In this document: positions 39,905 to 48,100 of the stretch, piece after piece
Layout: each line of letters begins with the position of its first letter
Numbering within the stretch: the first letter of the stretch is position 1
Assembly (NCBI RefSeq): GCF_024029335.1
Contig: NZ_CP097116.1
Coordinates: 558,001-622,000, forward strand
Source: Fructilactobacillus myrtifloralis
GTDB taxonomy: Bacteria > Bacillota > Bacilli > Lactobacillales > Lactobacillaceae
Reading direction: 5' to 3'
Length of the DNA: 64,000 bases
Position numbers and translations under genes: made by a program
The notes under the pieces: generated by a model
The model's database searches: none
The model's input: only the letters and a program-made list of their open reading frames with translations
What the model was told of the DNA's origin: nothing

Positions 39905-39968
39905 ATTGGGGTAAAACCCCAATTTTAAGCAAAAAAAATCCAAAAATAAGTCGAAAACTTATTTTTGG
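39905..39968 (-). terminator. Tandem hairpins in the rpoB leader, first one terminator-like
   Basis: First hairpin: CCAAAAATAAG / CTTATTTTTGG (39968-39938) followed by T8. Second hairpin: ATTGGGG / CCCCAAT (39923-39905). Both lie between the promoter at 40038-40066 and the rpoB start, so the first can act as an attenuator of rpoBC. Confidence 0.75.
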
Positions 39969-40037
39969 CTTCTTATAAACGCTATTCCGGACAATAGATC
40001 GCAATAGCACATTTCAATTCATAGTCAATACTACTGT

Positions 40038-40066
40038 AGTATACAATATTAATCAGCAACCGTCAA
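40038..40066 (-). promoter_or_regulatory. Promoter of rpoB-rpoC
   Basis: TTGACG (40066-40061) and TATACT (40043-40038), 17-base spacer. The leader to rpoB is about 180 bases. Confidence 0.85.
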
Positions 40067-40067
40067 C

Positions 40068-40098
40068 GAAAAAGCCAGGTGACTAACCGTCCCTAGCT
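40068..40098 (-). terminator. Terminator after clpC
   Basis: Arms AGCTAGG / CCTGGCT with a short loop, then CTTTTTCG, a few bases behind the clpC stop at 40105. It ends against the -35 region of the rpoB promoter. Confidence 0.75.
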
Positions 40099-40104
40099 CT
40101 TTTT

Positions 40105-42570
40105 TTAAACTAATTTGGGCGTCTTGCTCGTTAACGTAATTTCATTTTTACGGGCGCCCACCGTAATCCGGTCGCCCGGTTTAAACTTCCCGGCAAGGAG
40201 TGCTTCACTCAACGGGTCTTCAATCAGCGTTTGAATGGCCCGCCGCAGTGGTCGTGCTCCGTACTCTGGTTGGTAACCCTTGGCAACCACCGCGTCGATG
40301 GCGGCCGGCGTGATGCGAATTTCATAACCCTGGGCTTCCACCCGGTTAACCAACTGCTTCGTCAGTAACTTCACAATTTGGTGTAACTCTGGTTTGGTGA
40401 GAGAGTGGAAGTATACGGTCTCATCAATCCGGTTCAAGAATTCAGGACGGAAGAACTGCTTAACCTGTTCGTCAATTACCTGCTTCATTTCCCGATCCCG
40501 GTCCTTCGTTTGGGCCGTTTCAAAACCAACCGTCTTTTGTTGTTGCAAGGCGGTTGCTCCCAGGTTCGAGGTCATGATGATAATCGTATTGCGAAAGTCA
40601 ACCTTCCGACCCTTGGAATCAGTCAAGTAACCGTCATCAAGAACCTGCAATAGCATGTTAAAGACATCCGGGTGCGCCTTTTCCACCTCATCAAGAAGGA
40701 CGACGGAGTACGGGTGGTTCCGAACCTTTTCGGTCAGTTGCCCCCCTTCGTCATAGCCCACGTAACCAGGGGCGGATCCCACTAATCGACTGGTAGAGTA
40801 TTTCTCCATGAACTCACTCATGTCAACCCGAATCATATCCGATTCAGATCCAAACATCGTGGCTGCCAACTCCTTAGCGAGCTCCGTCTTTCCGACCCCC
40901 GTGGGACCAAGGAAGAGGAACGAACCAATCGGCCGGTTTGGATCCTTCAAACCACTGCGCGCCCGGCGCACGGCCCGTGCCACGGCGGACACGGCTTCGT
41001 CCTGACCAATCACGTGCTTGTGCAAGTTGGCTTCCAAATTAATTAACTGTTCGGAATCCTCTCGTTGCAACTTCGTCACCGGAATTCCAGTCCACTCAGC
41101 CACAATCCGCGCTACGTCTTCTGCATCTTCTTGTAACTCATACTGATGGTTGGTGTTTTCTTGTTTGCGTTGCTTAGCACTTTCCGCCTGCAACCGTTCT
41201 AATTCTTGTTCAAGCTCCTGTTCGTGCGTGCGAATCGTAACGGCATCGTCAAAGCGTTGGTCTTCGATTGCTTGATCCTTTTCCCGCCGCGCGGTTTCCA
41301 GTTCCTGTTGCTTTTTCAGGACCGGACTGGTCCCTTGCAGTTCGTCAATTCGAACCTTAGCAGCAGCTTCATCCATCAAGTCGATGGCCTTATCCGGCAG
41401 GAACCGGTCGCTAATGTAGCGCTGCGATAAATCAACCGCTGCGTCAATCGCCGCGTCCGTAATTTGCACGTGGTGATGTTCCTCATACCGTGGCCGCAAG
41501 CCCCGGAGGATTTCCTTAGCTTCGGCTGGAGTGGGTTCGTTGACTTGAATCGTCGCAAACCGGCGTTCTAACGCAGCATCTGATTCAATGTGTTTTTGGT
41601 ATTCGTCGAGGGTGGTTGCTCCAATCATTTGCAGTTCCCCACGGGCCAGGGCGGGCTTCAAAATGTTAGAAGCATCAATGGCACCCTCTGCGCCCCCGGC
41701 TCCAATCAAGGTGTGGAGTTCATCAACAAACAGGATCACGTTGCCACTGCTTTGAATTTCGTTAATCACTTTCTTCAAGCGATTTTCAAATTCACCCCGG
41801 TACTTGGTACCCGCAACTAGCGAACCCATGTCTAACATCATAATTCGCTTGTTCAACATGTCCTCGGGAACGGACTTTTGCACAATTTTTTGGGCTAAGC
41901 CTTCGGCAATCGCGGTTTTCCCAACTCCGGGTTCCCCGATTAACACTGGATTATTCTTCGTCCGCCGGCTCAAGACCTGGATGGCTCGTTTGATTTCCGC
42001 ATCCCGACCTACGATTGGATCAAGTTGCCCATCCCGCGCAACCTTAGTCAGGTCCTTGGCGAGCGAATCAAGGGTCGGGGTTTGGCTTTCCGCGTTCCGT
42101 TTTTCCTGCGCGCTACCCACGCCCTGGTCCGGAACGCCCATCTTCCGAATGGTAATCTTGCGGACTTCTTCTGGAGTCGTGCCCAGTCCAACCATGATCC
42201 GGGCTGCAACGCCCTTTTCATCGGTTGTCAGTGCTAACAACAGGTGTTCTGGTCCAATCTTTAAGCTCCCGTACTGTTGGGCAATTCGGCCAGCAAGGGC
42301 AATTAATTCCCGCAGTTTAGGGGAATAATTCAAGTACGTAGCTGGTTCAACGGTTAGGTTGCCATACCCCACCCGTTGTTCAATTTCTTCTAAAACATCC
42401 TGATCGGTAATCGAGAGTTGCGTTAAGGTTTCGTAGGCAATCCCGTTTTTTTCGAGGGTTAACGCTAACAGGAGGTGTTCGGTTCCCACTGCTTGGTGTT
42501 TAAAGCTGCGGGCTTGGTCCTGAGCAATGCCCAGTACTCGTTTAGCACTGGGAGTTAATGAATCTGCCAT
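40105..42570 (-). CDS. clpC: ATP-dependent Clp protease ATP-binding subunit ClpC
   Basis: 821 residues. HSP100 unfoldase feeding ClpP. Order: N-domain repeats (1-150), AAA+ module 1 with Walker [14 protein letters not shown] and [10 protein letters not shown], a middle coiled region with the UVR-like stretch [23 protein letters not shown]+ module 2 with [13 protein letters not shown] and [13 protein letters not shown], then the D2-small domain. Twenty bases downstream of ctsR, thus controlled by the CtsR repressor it also helps degrade. Confidence 0.97.
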   Translation of the reverse strand: MADSLTPSAKRVLGIAQDQARSFKHQAVGTEHLLLALTLEKNGIAYETLTQLSITDQDVLEEIEQRVGYGNLTVEPATYLNYSPKLRELIALAGRIAQQYGSLKIGPEHLLLALTTDEKGVAARIMVGLGTTPEEVRKITIRKMGVPDQGVGSAQEKRNAESQTPTLDSLAKDLTKVARDGQLDPIVGRDAEIKRAIQVLSRRTKNNPVLIGEPGVGKTAIAEGLAQKIVQKSVPEDMLNKRIMMLDMGSLVAGTKYRGEFENRLKKVINEIQSSGNVILFVDELHTLIGAGGAEGAIDASNILKPALARGELQMIGATTLDEYQKHIESDAALERRFATIQVNEPTPAEAKEILRGLRPRYEEHHHVQITDAAIDAAVDLSQRYISDRFLPDKAIDLMDEAAAKVRIDELQGTSPVLKKQQELETARREKDQAIEDQRFDDAVTIRTHEQELEQELERLQAESAKQRKQENTNHQYELQEDAEDVARIVAEWTGIPVTKLQREDSEQLINLEANLHKHVIGQDEAVSAVARAVRRARSGLKDPNRPIGSFLFLGPTGVGKTELAKELAATMFGSESDMIRVDMSEFMEKYSTSRLVGSAPGYVGYDEGGQLTEKVRNHPYSVVLLDEVEKAHPDVFNMLLQVLDDGYLTDSKGRKVDFRNTIIIMTSNLGATALQQQKTVGFETAQTKDRDREMKQVIDEQVKQFFRPEFLNRIDETVYFHSLTKPELHQIVKLLTKQLVNRVEAQGYEIRITPAAIDAVVAKGYQPEYGARPLRRAIQTLIEDPLSEALLAGKFKPGDRITVGARKNEITLTSKTPKLV

Positions 42571-42589
42571 AAATAAGTTCTCCCTTCGT

Positions 42590-43063
42590 CTAGCATTCGT
42601 ACCGTAACCGCCCCAGGAGGGCTTTTAGGACGTTTGCTCTAACTTTTTCTTCGGTTTCAGCATCGGCAACTGCAATTGCCTCTTGAGATAAGATGGAAGA
42701 AATCATATTCACCTCACGGGCCGACAACATCCCGTTGTTATACAAGGTAGTGAGGATCTCTTCTTCATCCTTTTGGGTAATTCGGTTGCCAATGGACGCC
42801 ACCAGTTGCTCGAAGACATCGGCATCGCTGGCAAGGTCAATTTGTTCAATCCGAATGTAGCCACCTCCACCTCGCTTGCTCTGCACCACGTAACCGTCGC
42901 GCAGGGTAAAACGGGTCTTGATGACATAATTAATCTGAGAAGGCACCACGTCAAAATGATCCGCAATGTCGGAACGGCGAATTTCCACTTCAGCAGTATC
43001 CGCACTAAGTAACATTTGCTTTAAATATGCTTCGATTGTATCTGACATACTTCGATGTGTCAT
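42590..43063 (-). CDS. ctsR: Heat-shock repressor CtsR
   Basis: 157 residues from the ATG at 43063, chosen because homologs start about five residues before the SDTIEAYLKQML helix; ATGs at 43081 and 43048 are alternatives and none has an ideal binding site. Dimeric winged-helix repressor of clp genes. The DNA-binding part includes FDVVPSQINYVIKTRFT and the wing RGGGGYI with the Gly-rich tip that senses heat. C-terminal domain has the helical block needed for McsB/ClpC contact, though mcsA/mcsB genes are absent here, as in many lactobacilli. Confidence 0.95.
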   Translation of the reverse strand: MTHRSMSDTIEAYLKQMLLSADTAEVEIRRSDIADHFDVVPSQINYVIKTRFTLRDGYVVQSKRGGGGYIRIEQIDLASDADVFEQLVASIGNRITQKDEEEILTTLYNNGMLSAREVNMISSILSQEAIAVADAETEEKVRANVLKALLGRLRYEC

Positions 43064-43082
43064 AACCTCATCCCATCTCATC

Positions 43083-43099
43083 TCTGACTAATCTTGACA
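43083..43099 (-). promoter_or_regulatory. CtsR operator
   Basis: Read on the minus strand: TGTCAAG-ATT-AGTCAGA, a direct heptad repeat with a 3-base gap close to the consensus GGTCAAA-NNN-GGTCAAA. It lies between the -10 box and the start of ctsR, suited to autorepression. Confidence 0.75.
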
Positions 43100-43102
43100 T
43101 TA

Positions 43103-43130
43103 ATTATATAATATCCACAGCAAATAACAA
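43103..43130 (-). promoter_or_regulatory. Promoter of ctsR-clpC
   Basis: TTGTTA (43130-43125) and TATAAT (43108-43103), 16-base spacer, directly upstream of the CtsR operator. Confidence 0.65.
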
Positions 43131-43159
43131 GCAAAGGGACTTCGTGACCGTGCCGATAC

Positions 43160-43192
43160 AAAAAAGGTACCGCTCCAAATGAGCGAATACCT
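43160..43192 (-). terminator. Terminator of the tRNA array
   Basis: Arms AGGTATTCGCTC / GAGCGGTACCT with ATTTG loop, then T6, 27 bases behind tRNA-Pro. It separates the array from ctsR. Confidence 0.9.
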
Positions 43193-43218
43193 AGTTGTTG
43201 GTTACGATTAAATTAAAT

Positions 43219-43291
43219 CGGGAAGACAGGATTCGAACCTGCGACCCCCTGGTCCCAAACCAGGTGCTCTACCAAGCTGAGCTACTTCCCG
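43219..43291 (-). tRNA. tRNA-Pro(TGG)
   Basis: 73 bases. Acceptor CGGGAAG / CTTCCCG, T arm with GGTTCGAATCC, anticodon loop TTTGGGA. The 3' CCA is not encoded. Confidence 0.95.
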
Positions 43292-43296
43292 AGCAA

Positions 43297-43370
43297 TGCA
43301 CCTAGCAGGAGTCGAACCTGCAACCTTCTGATTCGTAGTCAGACACTCTATCCAATTGCGCTATAGGTGC
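43297..43370 (-). tRNA. tRNA-Arg(ACG)
   Basis: 74 bases. Acceptor GCACCTA / TAGGTGC, discriminator A, anticodon loop CTACGAA. ACG is expected to be read as ICG after deamination. Confidence 0.95.
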
Positions 43371-43386
43371 AAAATATGAATGCAAA

Positions 43387-43472
43387 TGCCGCGGACCGGG
43401 ATCGAACCGGTATGGTCATTACTGACCGCAGGATTTTAAGTCCTGTGCGTCTGCCAATTCCGCCACCGCGGC
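43387..43472 (-). tRNA. tRNA-Leu(TAA)
   Basis: 86 bases with a long variable arm. Acceptor GCCGCGG / CCGCGGC, anticodon loop CTTAAAA. Confidence 0.95.
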
Positions 43473-43493
43473 AAAAGAAAAAGCATATAAAAA

Positions 43494-43565
43494 AGCGGAA
43501 GACGGGGTTCGAACCCGCGACCTCCACCATGGCAAGGTGGCGTTCTACCACTGAACTACTTCCGC
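43494..43565 (-). tRNA. tRNA-Gly(GCC)
   Basis: 72 bases. Acceptor GCGGAAG / CTTCCGC, anticodon loop TTGCCAT. Confidence 0.95.
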
Positions 43566-43569
43566 ATAA

Positions 43570-43643
43570 TGCCGACTAGAGGACTCGAACCTCCGACCTC
43601 ATCATTACTAGTGACGCGCTCTAGCCAACTGAGCTAAGTCGGC
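43570..43643 (-). tRNA. tRNA-Thr(AGT)
   Basis: 74 bases. Acceptor GCCGACT / AGTCGGC, anticodon stem CGTCA/TGATG with loop CTAGTAA, giving AGT. An A34 tRNA-Thr is expected to be modified to inosine. Confidence 0.9.
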
Positions 43644-43655
43644 AAAAATAATGGA

Positions 43656-43738
43656 TGCGGACGAAGGGACTCGAACCCCCACGTCTCAAAGACACTAGAA
43701 CCTAAATCTAGCGCGTCTGCCAATTCCGCCACGTCCGC
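43656..43738 (-). tRNA. tRNA-Leu(TAG)
   Basis: 83 bases with a long variable arm. Acceptor GCGGACG / CGTCCGC, anticodon loop TTTAGGT. Confidence 0.95.
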
Positions 43739-43757
43739 ATGTTATTATTTTTACAAA

Positions 43758-43830
43758 TGAGCCGTGGCAGGTTCGAACTGCCGACCCTCTGATTAAAAGT
43801 CAGATGCTCTACCGGCTGAGCTAACGGCTC
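43758..43830 (-). tRNA. tRNA-Lys(TTT)
   Basis: 73 bases. Acceptor GAGCCGT / ACGGCTC, anticodon loop CTTTTAA. Confidence 0.95.
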
Positions 43831-43836
43831 ATATAA

Positions 43837-43909
43837 TGGAAGATACAGGGATCGAACCTGTGACCTCCTGCTTGTAAGGCAGATGCTCTCCCAGCTGAGC
43901 TAATCTTCC
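43837..43909 (-). tRNA. tRNA-Val(TAC)
   Basis: 73 bases. Acceptor GGAAGAT / ATCTTCC, anticodon loop CTTACAA. First tRNA of the array. Confidence 0.95.
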
Positions 43910-43954
43910 ATGGGATGAGAAGCAAAACAATTACATCGTTTTGACAACTATTAA

Positions 43955-43983
43955 ATCATAGCATCAGTTGGAAAAACCGTCAA
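43955..43983 (-). promoter_or_regulatory. Promoter of the tRNA array
   Basis: TTGACG (43983-43978) and TATGAT (43960-43955), 17-base spacer, about 45 bases upstream of tRNA-Val. It shows that the array is transcribed on its own. Confidence 0.8.
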
Positions 43984-44080
43984 CATCTTTTTTCGCTTTT
44001 TTTCGCTTAGCACTCCCAAAGGAGAACTCTTTTCCTTATATTCATGTCAAAATCGCGGTCCTTCATCTTCCAGCCACTGA

Positions 44081-45118
<1,038 letters not shown>

Positions 45119-45129
45119 GCTTCCCGTTC

Positions 45130-45171
45130 AAAAAAAGAACCGTCTCGCACGTCCGAGACGGTTCTTTTTAA
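45130..45171. terminator. Bidirectional terminator between ldh and the MBL gene
   Basis: Stem AGAACCGTCTCG / CGAGACGGTTCT with A7 on the left and T5 on the right. It ends ldh, and from the other side the transcript of the accessory gene pair whose stop codon is at 45177. Confidence 0.93.
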
Positions 45172-45176
45172 TACAT

Positions 45177-46082
45177 TTAACGTTTAACATTGATACTACC
45201 AATATAATTATAATTATTTATAGAACGATTCAATATTTTTTTTAAAAGATTTGGATTTTTTGTAACATAACTCTTTTTCTCTACATATACAGCAACATAA
45301 TCGCCAGTGCAGCTAAATACTATATCACCACTTTTATTTTTTAATATAGTATTCCAACCGCTATAATAATCCATATCTTTAGATTCAGCGTGTCCGAGAA
45401 TTATCAACTTAGGATTAAGCTTTCTTAAAATTGAATTCGGAATATGACCACTTTTACGACCATGATGCGGAGCTAATAAAATATCAATTTGAGGCCAATC
45501 CACAAACTCTTCTATTTTTTTAATGTAATCGGTCTCTAAATCACCCATCCACATAAACCTAGCGCTATTTTTAACAGAATATTTTATAATTGGTGAAATA
45601 TTATTAGGGCTAATACTACTATTATTTACATTTTTAAGTTCTTCTTTAAAGATCTCATTTTTTGTGTCTGGCCATAATATTTTTAATCCGGAATAACCTC
45701 TAGGTTCAGCACAATTTAAGCCTAAATATCCTTCAAGACCTTTATCAATAAACTTAGCTCTATTACCATCTCTTAATTCACTATATTTTTTAAATGAAGT
45801 AGTGATTTCGTTTTTTTTAACCTTATTTTTAACACAATAAAATTTATCAATGCCAATTTTTTCATCTATCAATTCTATACCGTGAAAATGATCCTCATCA
45901 GGATGAGTAGAAATAAAATTCAATATTCCTTTTTTATTTTTAATACTTTTAATCTCATCCAATATTCTAGGTTTTTTTTCATCTTCGTTAAGATTACAAT
46001 CAATAATTGAAAAATTATCAGAATTATGATTTATATAGGCCATATCGCCCTTATCAACATTATAAAATTTAACTATACTCAT
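45177..46082 (-). CDS. Metallo-beta-lactamase-fold hydrolase, ComEC-like
   Basis: 301 residues, AT-rich. The N-terminus has the VxxGD pattern (NVDKGDMAYI) followed by a strand ending IIDC, the metal motif THPDEDHFHG (59-68; H60, D62, D64, H65), a third ligand in MWMGDLE (Asp181) and LLAPHHGRKSG (H206, H207). This order matches the stand-alone MBL hydrolases related to the ComEC C-terminal domain. No signal peptide or membrane helix is seen, so it is likely cytoplasmic. Its start overlaps the stop of the membrane-protein gene (ATGA). Substrate unknown; relatives often cut nucleic acids or nucleotides. Base composition differs sharply from ldh and the aminotransferase gene on either side. Confidence 0.75.
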   Translation of the reverse strand: MSIVKFYNVDKGDMAYINHNSDNFSIIDCNLNEDEKKPRILDEIKSIKNKKGILNFISTHPDEDHFHGIELIDEKIGIDKFYCVKNKVKKNEITTSFKKYSELRDGNRAKFIDKGLEGYLGLNCAEPRGYSGLKILWPDTKNEIFKEELKNVNNSSISPNNISPIIKYSVKNSARFMWMGDLETDYIKKIEEFVDWPQIDILLAPHHGRKSGHIPNSILRKLNPKLIILGHAESKDMDYYSGWNTILKNKSGDIVFSCTGDYVAVYVEKKSYVTKNPNLLKKILNRSINNYNYIGSINVKR

Positions 46083-46750
46083 TTATCATTCCTCTTTCTT
46101 ATATAATTTTCAACCAAAACATTGTTAGTGAATTTATAACCTAATATCAATGTAATACACCTAGTTAAAATAAACATACAGAATAAAAATATATGAACTT
46201 TATAGTTATAAAAAACAAAGGGTAACAATGGAAATAAACAGTACAATATACAAAAAATAATAGAAACAACCGTCAAATCTCTTGCTAACAAATAATCAGA
46301 ATTAGAAAAGAAAACAATGTCTTCATTTTTCACTTTACTATATATTTTATACCATTCGTGATTCTCAATCATAGGGTCACTTCTGTTATTTATTTTTTTA
46401 CCAATTTTTTTATAAAAATTTTGCATGTTCTTACTAGAAACTCTGTAATCTTTATAATTACCAGAAAATAACTTTGTGAAAATATTATTTCCAGGAAGTT
46501 TGGTTTCTTTACCAAAAACTAATAAATTTTTAAATTTAGTTGGTATCATATCATCTAAAATAATTGAATAAATATATATGATTCCTAAATTACCAAATGT
46601 AGAAAACAATCCAACAATAATTTTATAGAGTTGATAATTTTTAGATAATGAATTACTAGAAAATTTGGTGGAAAATAAAATTATGATAATTGCATTAGCA
46701 AATATAAAATATTGAACGTCCTTGTGCTTATAATCCTTCAAATTATTCAT
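46079..46750 (-). CDS. Four-helix membrane protein paired with the MBL hydrolase
   Basis: 223 residues, AT-rich. Helices about 13-31, 43-66, 162-182 and 186-206 enclose a soluble middle part (67-160) rich in Lys and Asn, with YRVSSKNMQNFYKKIGKK. The two hairpins (helices 1-2 and 3-4) and the central soluble loop recall membrane effectors of small defence systems such as SLATT-like or two-TM proteins, but I see no motif that proves it. First gene of the two-gene unit. A weak SD precedes the ATG at 46750. The family is not recognised; role as effector, sensor or immunity protein is open. Confidence 0.6.
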   Translation of the reverse strand: MNNLKDYKHKDVQYFIFANAIIIILFSTKFSSNSLSKNYQLYKIIVGLFSTFGNLGIIYIYSIILDDMIPTKFKNLLVFGKETKLPGNNIFTKLFSGNYKDYRVSSKNMQNFYKKIGKKINNRSDPMIENHEWYKIYSKVKNEDIVFFSNSDYLLARDLTVVSIIFCILYCLFPLLPFVFYNYKVHIFLFCMFILTRCITLILGYKFTNNVLVENYIRKRNDK

Positions 46751-46809
46751 TTATATATTAGCACCACCATCGATATTTTAATTATTAATACCATACAACA
46801 ACTTATTAT

Positions 46810-47976
46810 TTAATGATTAGCACAGTAGGTTTGTAAGCGCCGCACCGCTTCGTGCAGGTTAGCCATACTGGTGGCATAGCTCGCCCGCACGTAGCCTTCC
46901 CCACCGGCCCCAAAGCTGGAACCGGGAATCAGACCAACCTTAGCCGTCTCCGCCACGTCCTGACAAAAGGCCGCGCTATCGAGGTCAAACCGGTCCGGAA
47001 TCTTAGCAAAGAGGTAGAACGCTCCCTGGGGTTTTTCACACTGAAAGCCGAGGGCTTGAAAGGCCGTGTACAGATAGTCCCGTCGCCGTTCGTACTCCGC
47101 CCGCATCGGCGCAGCATCGTTCATCCCATTACCAAACGCCTCCGCGGCCGCTACTTGCGCCGCAGTCATCACGGAGGTCGACATCAGTTCCCGGACCTTA
47201 GCAATCTCAGTGACGAGGGCGGCAGGGCCCGCGATGACCCCAATTCGCCACCCGGTCATCGCATGGGACTTTGAAAGTCCGTTAAACAGGATCGTCTGCT
47301 CGGGGAGGTACTTGGCAAACGAAACGTGCCGGCCCGTGTAGGTTAACTCACTATAAATCTCATCACTCACCACCACGAGGTCGGTTTGCGCCACAACCTG
47401 CGCTAGAGCGTCGATTTGGCTAGCCGAGTAACTGCGACCGGTCGGATTGGACGGAAAATTCAACAGTAAGACCTTTGCGCGGGGATGCGCCGCTAACGTC
47501 GCTTGCAAGCGAGCAGGCGTTAAGAGAAATCCGTCTGGTTCGGTATTAATTTCCACTAAGTGGCCCTCATTCAATTCCACCAAGGAGTCGTAAACCGGAA
47601 AGGCCGGGGTCGGGAGTAACACCTCGTCGCCAGGACCAACGAGCGTTGCCAACGTAGCGTACATCGCTTCGGTTACCCCATTCGTAATCACCACCTGGGT
47701 GGCCGGATCGTAATCAAGCCCGTACCGCTCGTGTAGAAAAGCTGCGGCCGCGGTGCGAGTGGCTAGGCGGCCCCACGTTTCGGTATAGTGACTCTGATCC
47801 GCCATAATCGCTGCGATTCCAGCCTGTTTAACGTGCTCTGGAGTCGGAAAATCCGGTTCTCCGAGGGTTAAGGAAACCAAATCCGGAATCTGCGCCAGCT
47901 GTTCGCTAAAGCCGTAGATATCTGATAACCGGGTGTTACGAACGTTGGGTTGAACTGCTTGTGCTAAATTTACCAT
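46810..47976 (-). CDS. Pyridoxal phosphate-dependent aminotransferase, class I/II
   Basis: 388 residues from the ATG at 47976 (MVNLAQAVQPN...), ten bases after GGGAG; an ATG at 48015 has no binding site. Likely an aspartate/aromatic-type or PatA-like aminotransferase. LTLGEPDFPTPEHV near the start, NGVTEAMYATLATLVGPGDE, LNFPSNPTGRSYS, VVSDEIYSELTY, and the PLP lysine in LFNGLSKSHAMTGWRIGV are intact. Substrate cannot be decided from sequence. Divergent from pepX. Confidence 0.85.
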   Translation of the reverse strand: MVNLAQAVQPNVRNTRLSDIYGFSEQLAQIPDLVSLTLGEPDFPTPEHVKQAGIAAIMADQSHYTETWGRLATRTAAAAFLHERYGLDYDPATQVVITNGVTEAMYATLATLVGPGDEVLLPTPAFPVYDSLVELNEGHLVEINTEPDGFLLTPARLQATLAAHPRAKVLLLNFPSNPTGRSYSASQIDALAQVVAQTDLVVVSDEIYSELTYTGRHVSFAKYLPEQTILFNGLSKSHAMTGWRIGVIAGPAALVTEIAKVRELMSTSVMTAAQVAAAEAFGNGMNDAAPMRAEYERRRDYLYTAFQALGFQCEKPQGAFYLFAKIPDRFDLDSAAFCQDVAETAKVGLIPGSSFGAGGEGYVRASYATSMANLHEAVRRLQTYCANH

Positions 47977-48009
47977 CTTAAACTTACTCCCACTGCATTT
48001 ATTTTCAGC

Positions 48010-48038
48010 TTTCATCTAGTTATTAATTATTTTACACT
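48010..48038 (+). promoter_or_regulatory. Possible promoter of pepX
   Basis: TTTCAT (48010-48015) and TACACT (48033-48038), 17-base spacer, followed 14 bases later by a perfect palindrome. Confidence 0.45.
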
Positions 48039-48051
48039 ATTCCTAAAGCGC

Positions 48052-48070
48052 TGAACTGAATTTCAGTTCA
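48052..48070. repeat. Perfect 19-base palindrome in the aminotransferase-pepX spacer
   Basis: TGAACTGAA-T-TTCAGTTCA is an exact inverted repeat between the divergent genes, just downstream of a possible pepX -10. No T run follows, so it reads as an operator rather than a terminator. It does not match the CodY consensus. Confidence 0.6.
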
Positions 48071-48100
48071 CCCGTCCCCCATTTTACCCAAGGAGTCCTT

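Noticed and set aside
39850-39943. N-terminal extension of rpoB
   Set aside because: It would translate two leader hairpins, has no binding site, and homologs start near the TTG at 39850.
44005-44045. TTAGCACTC resembling half of a CIRCE heat-shock operator upstream of ldh
   Set aside because: The second half GAGTGCTAA is absent at the required 9-base distance; only one arm matches.
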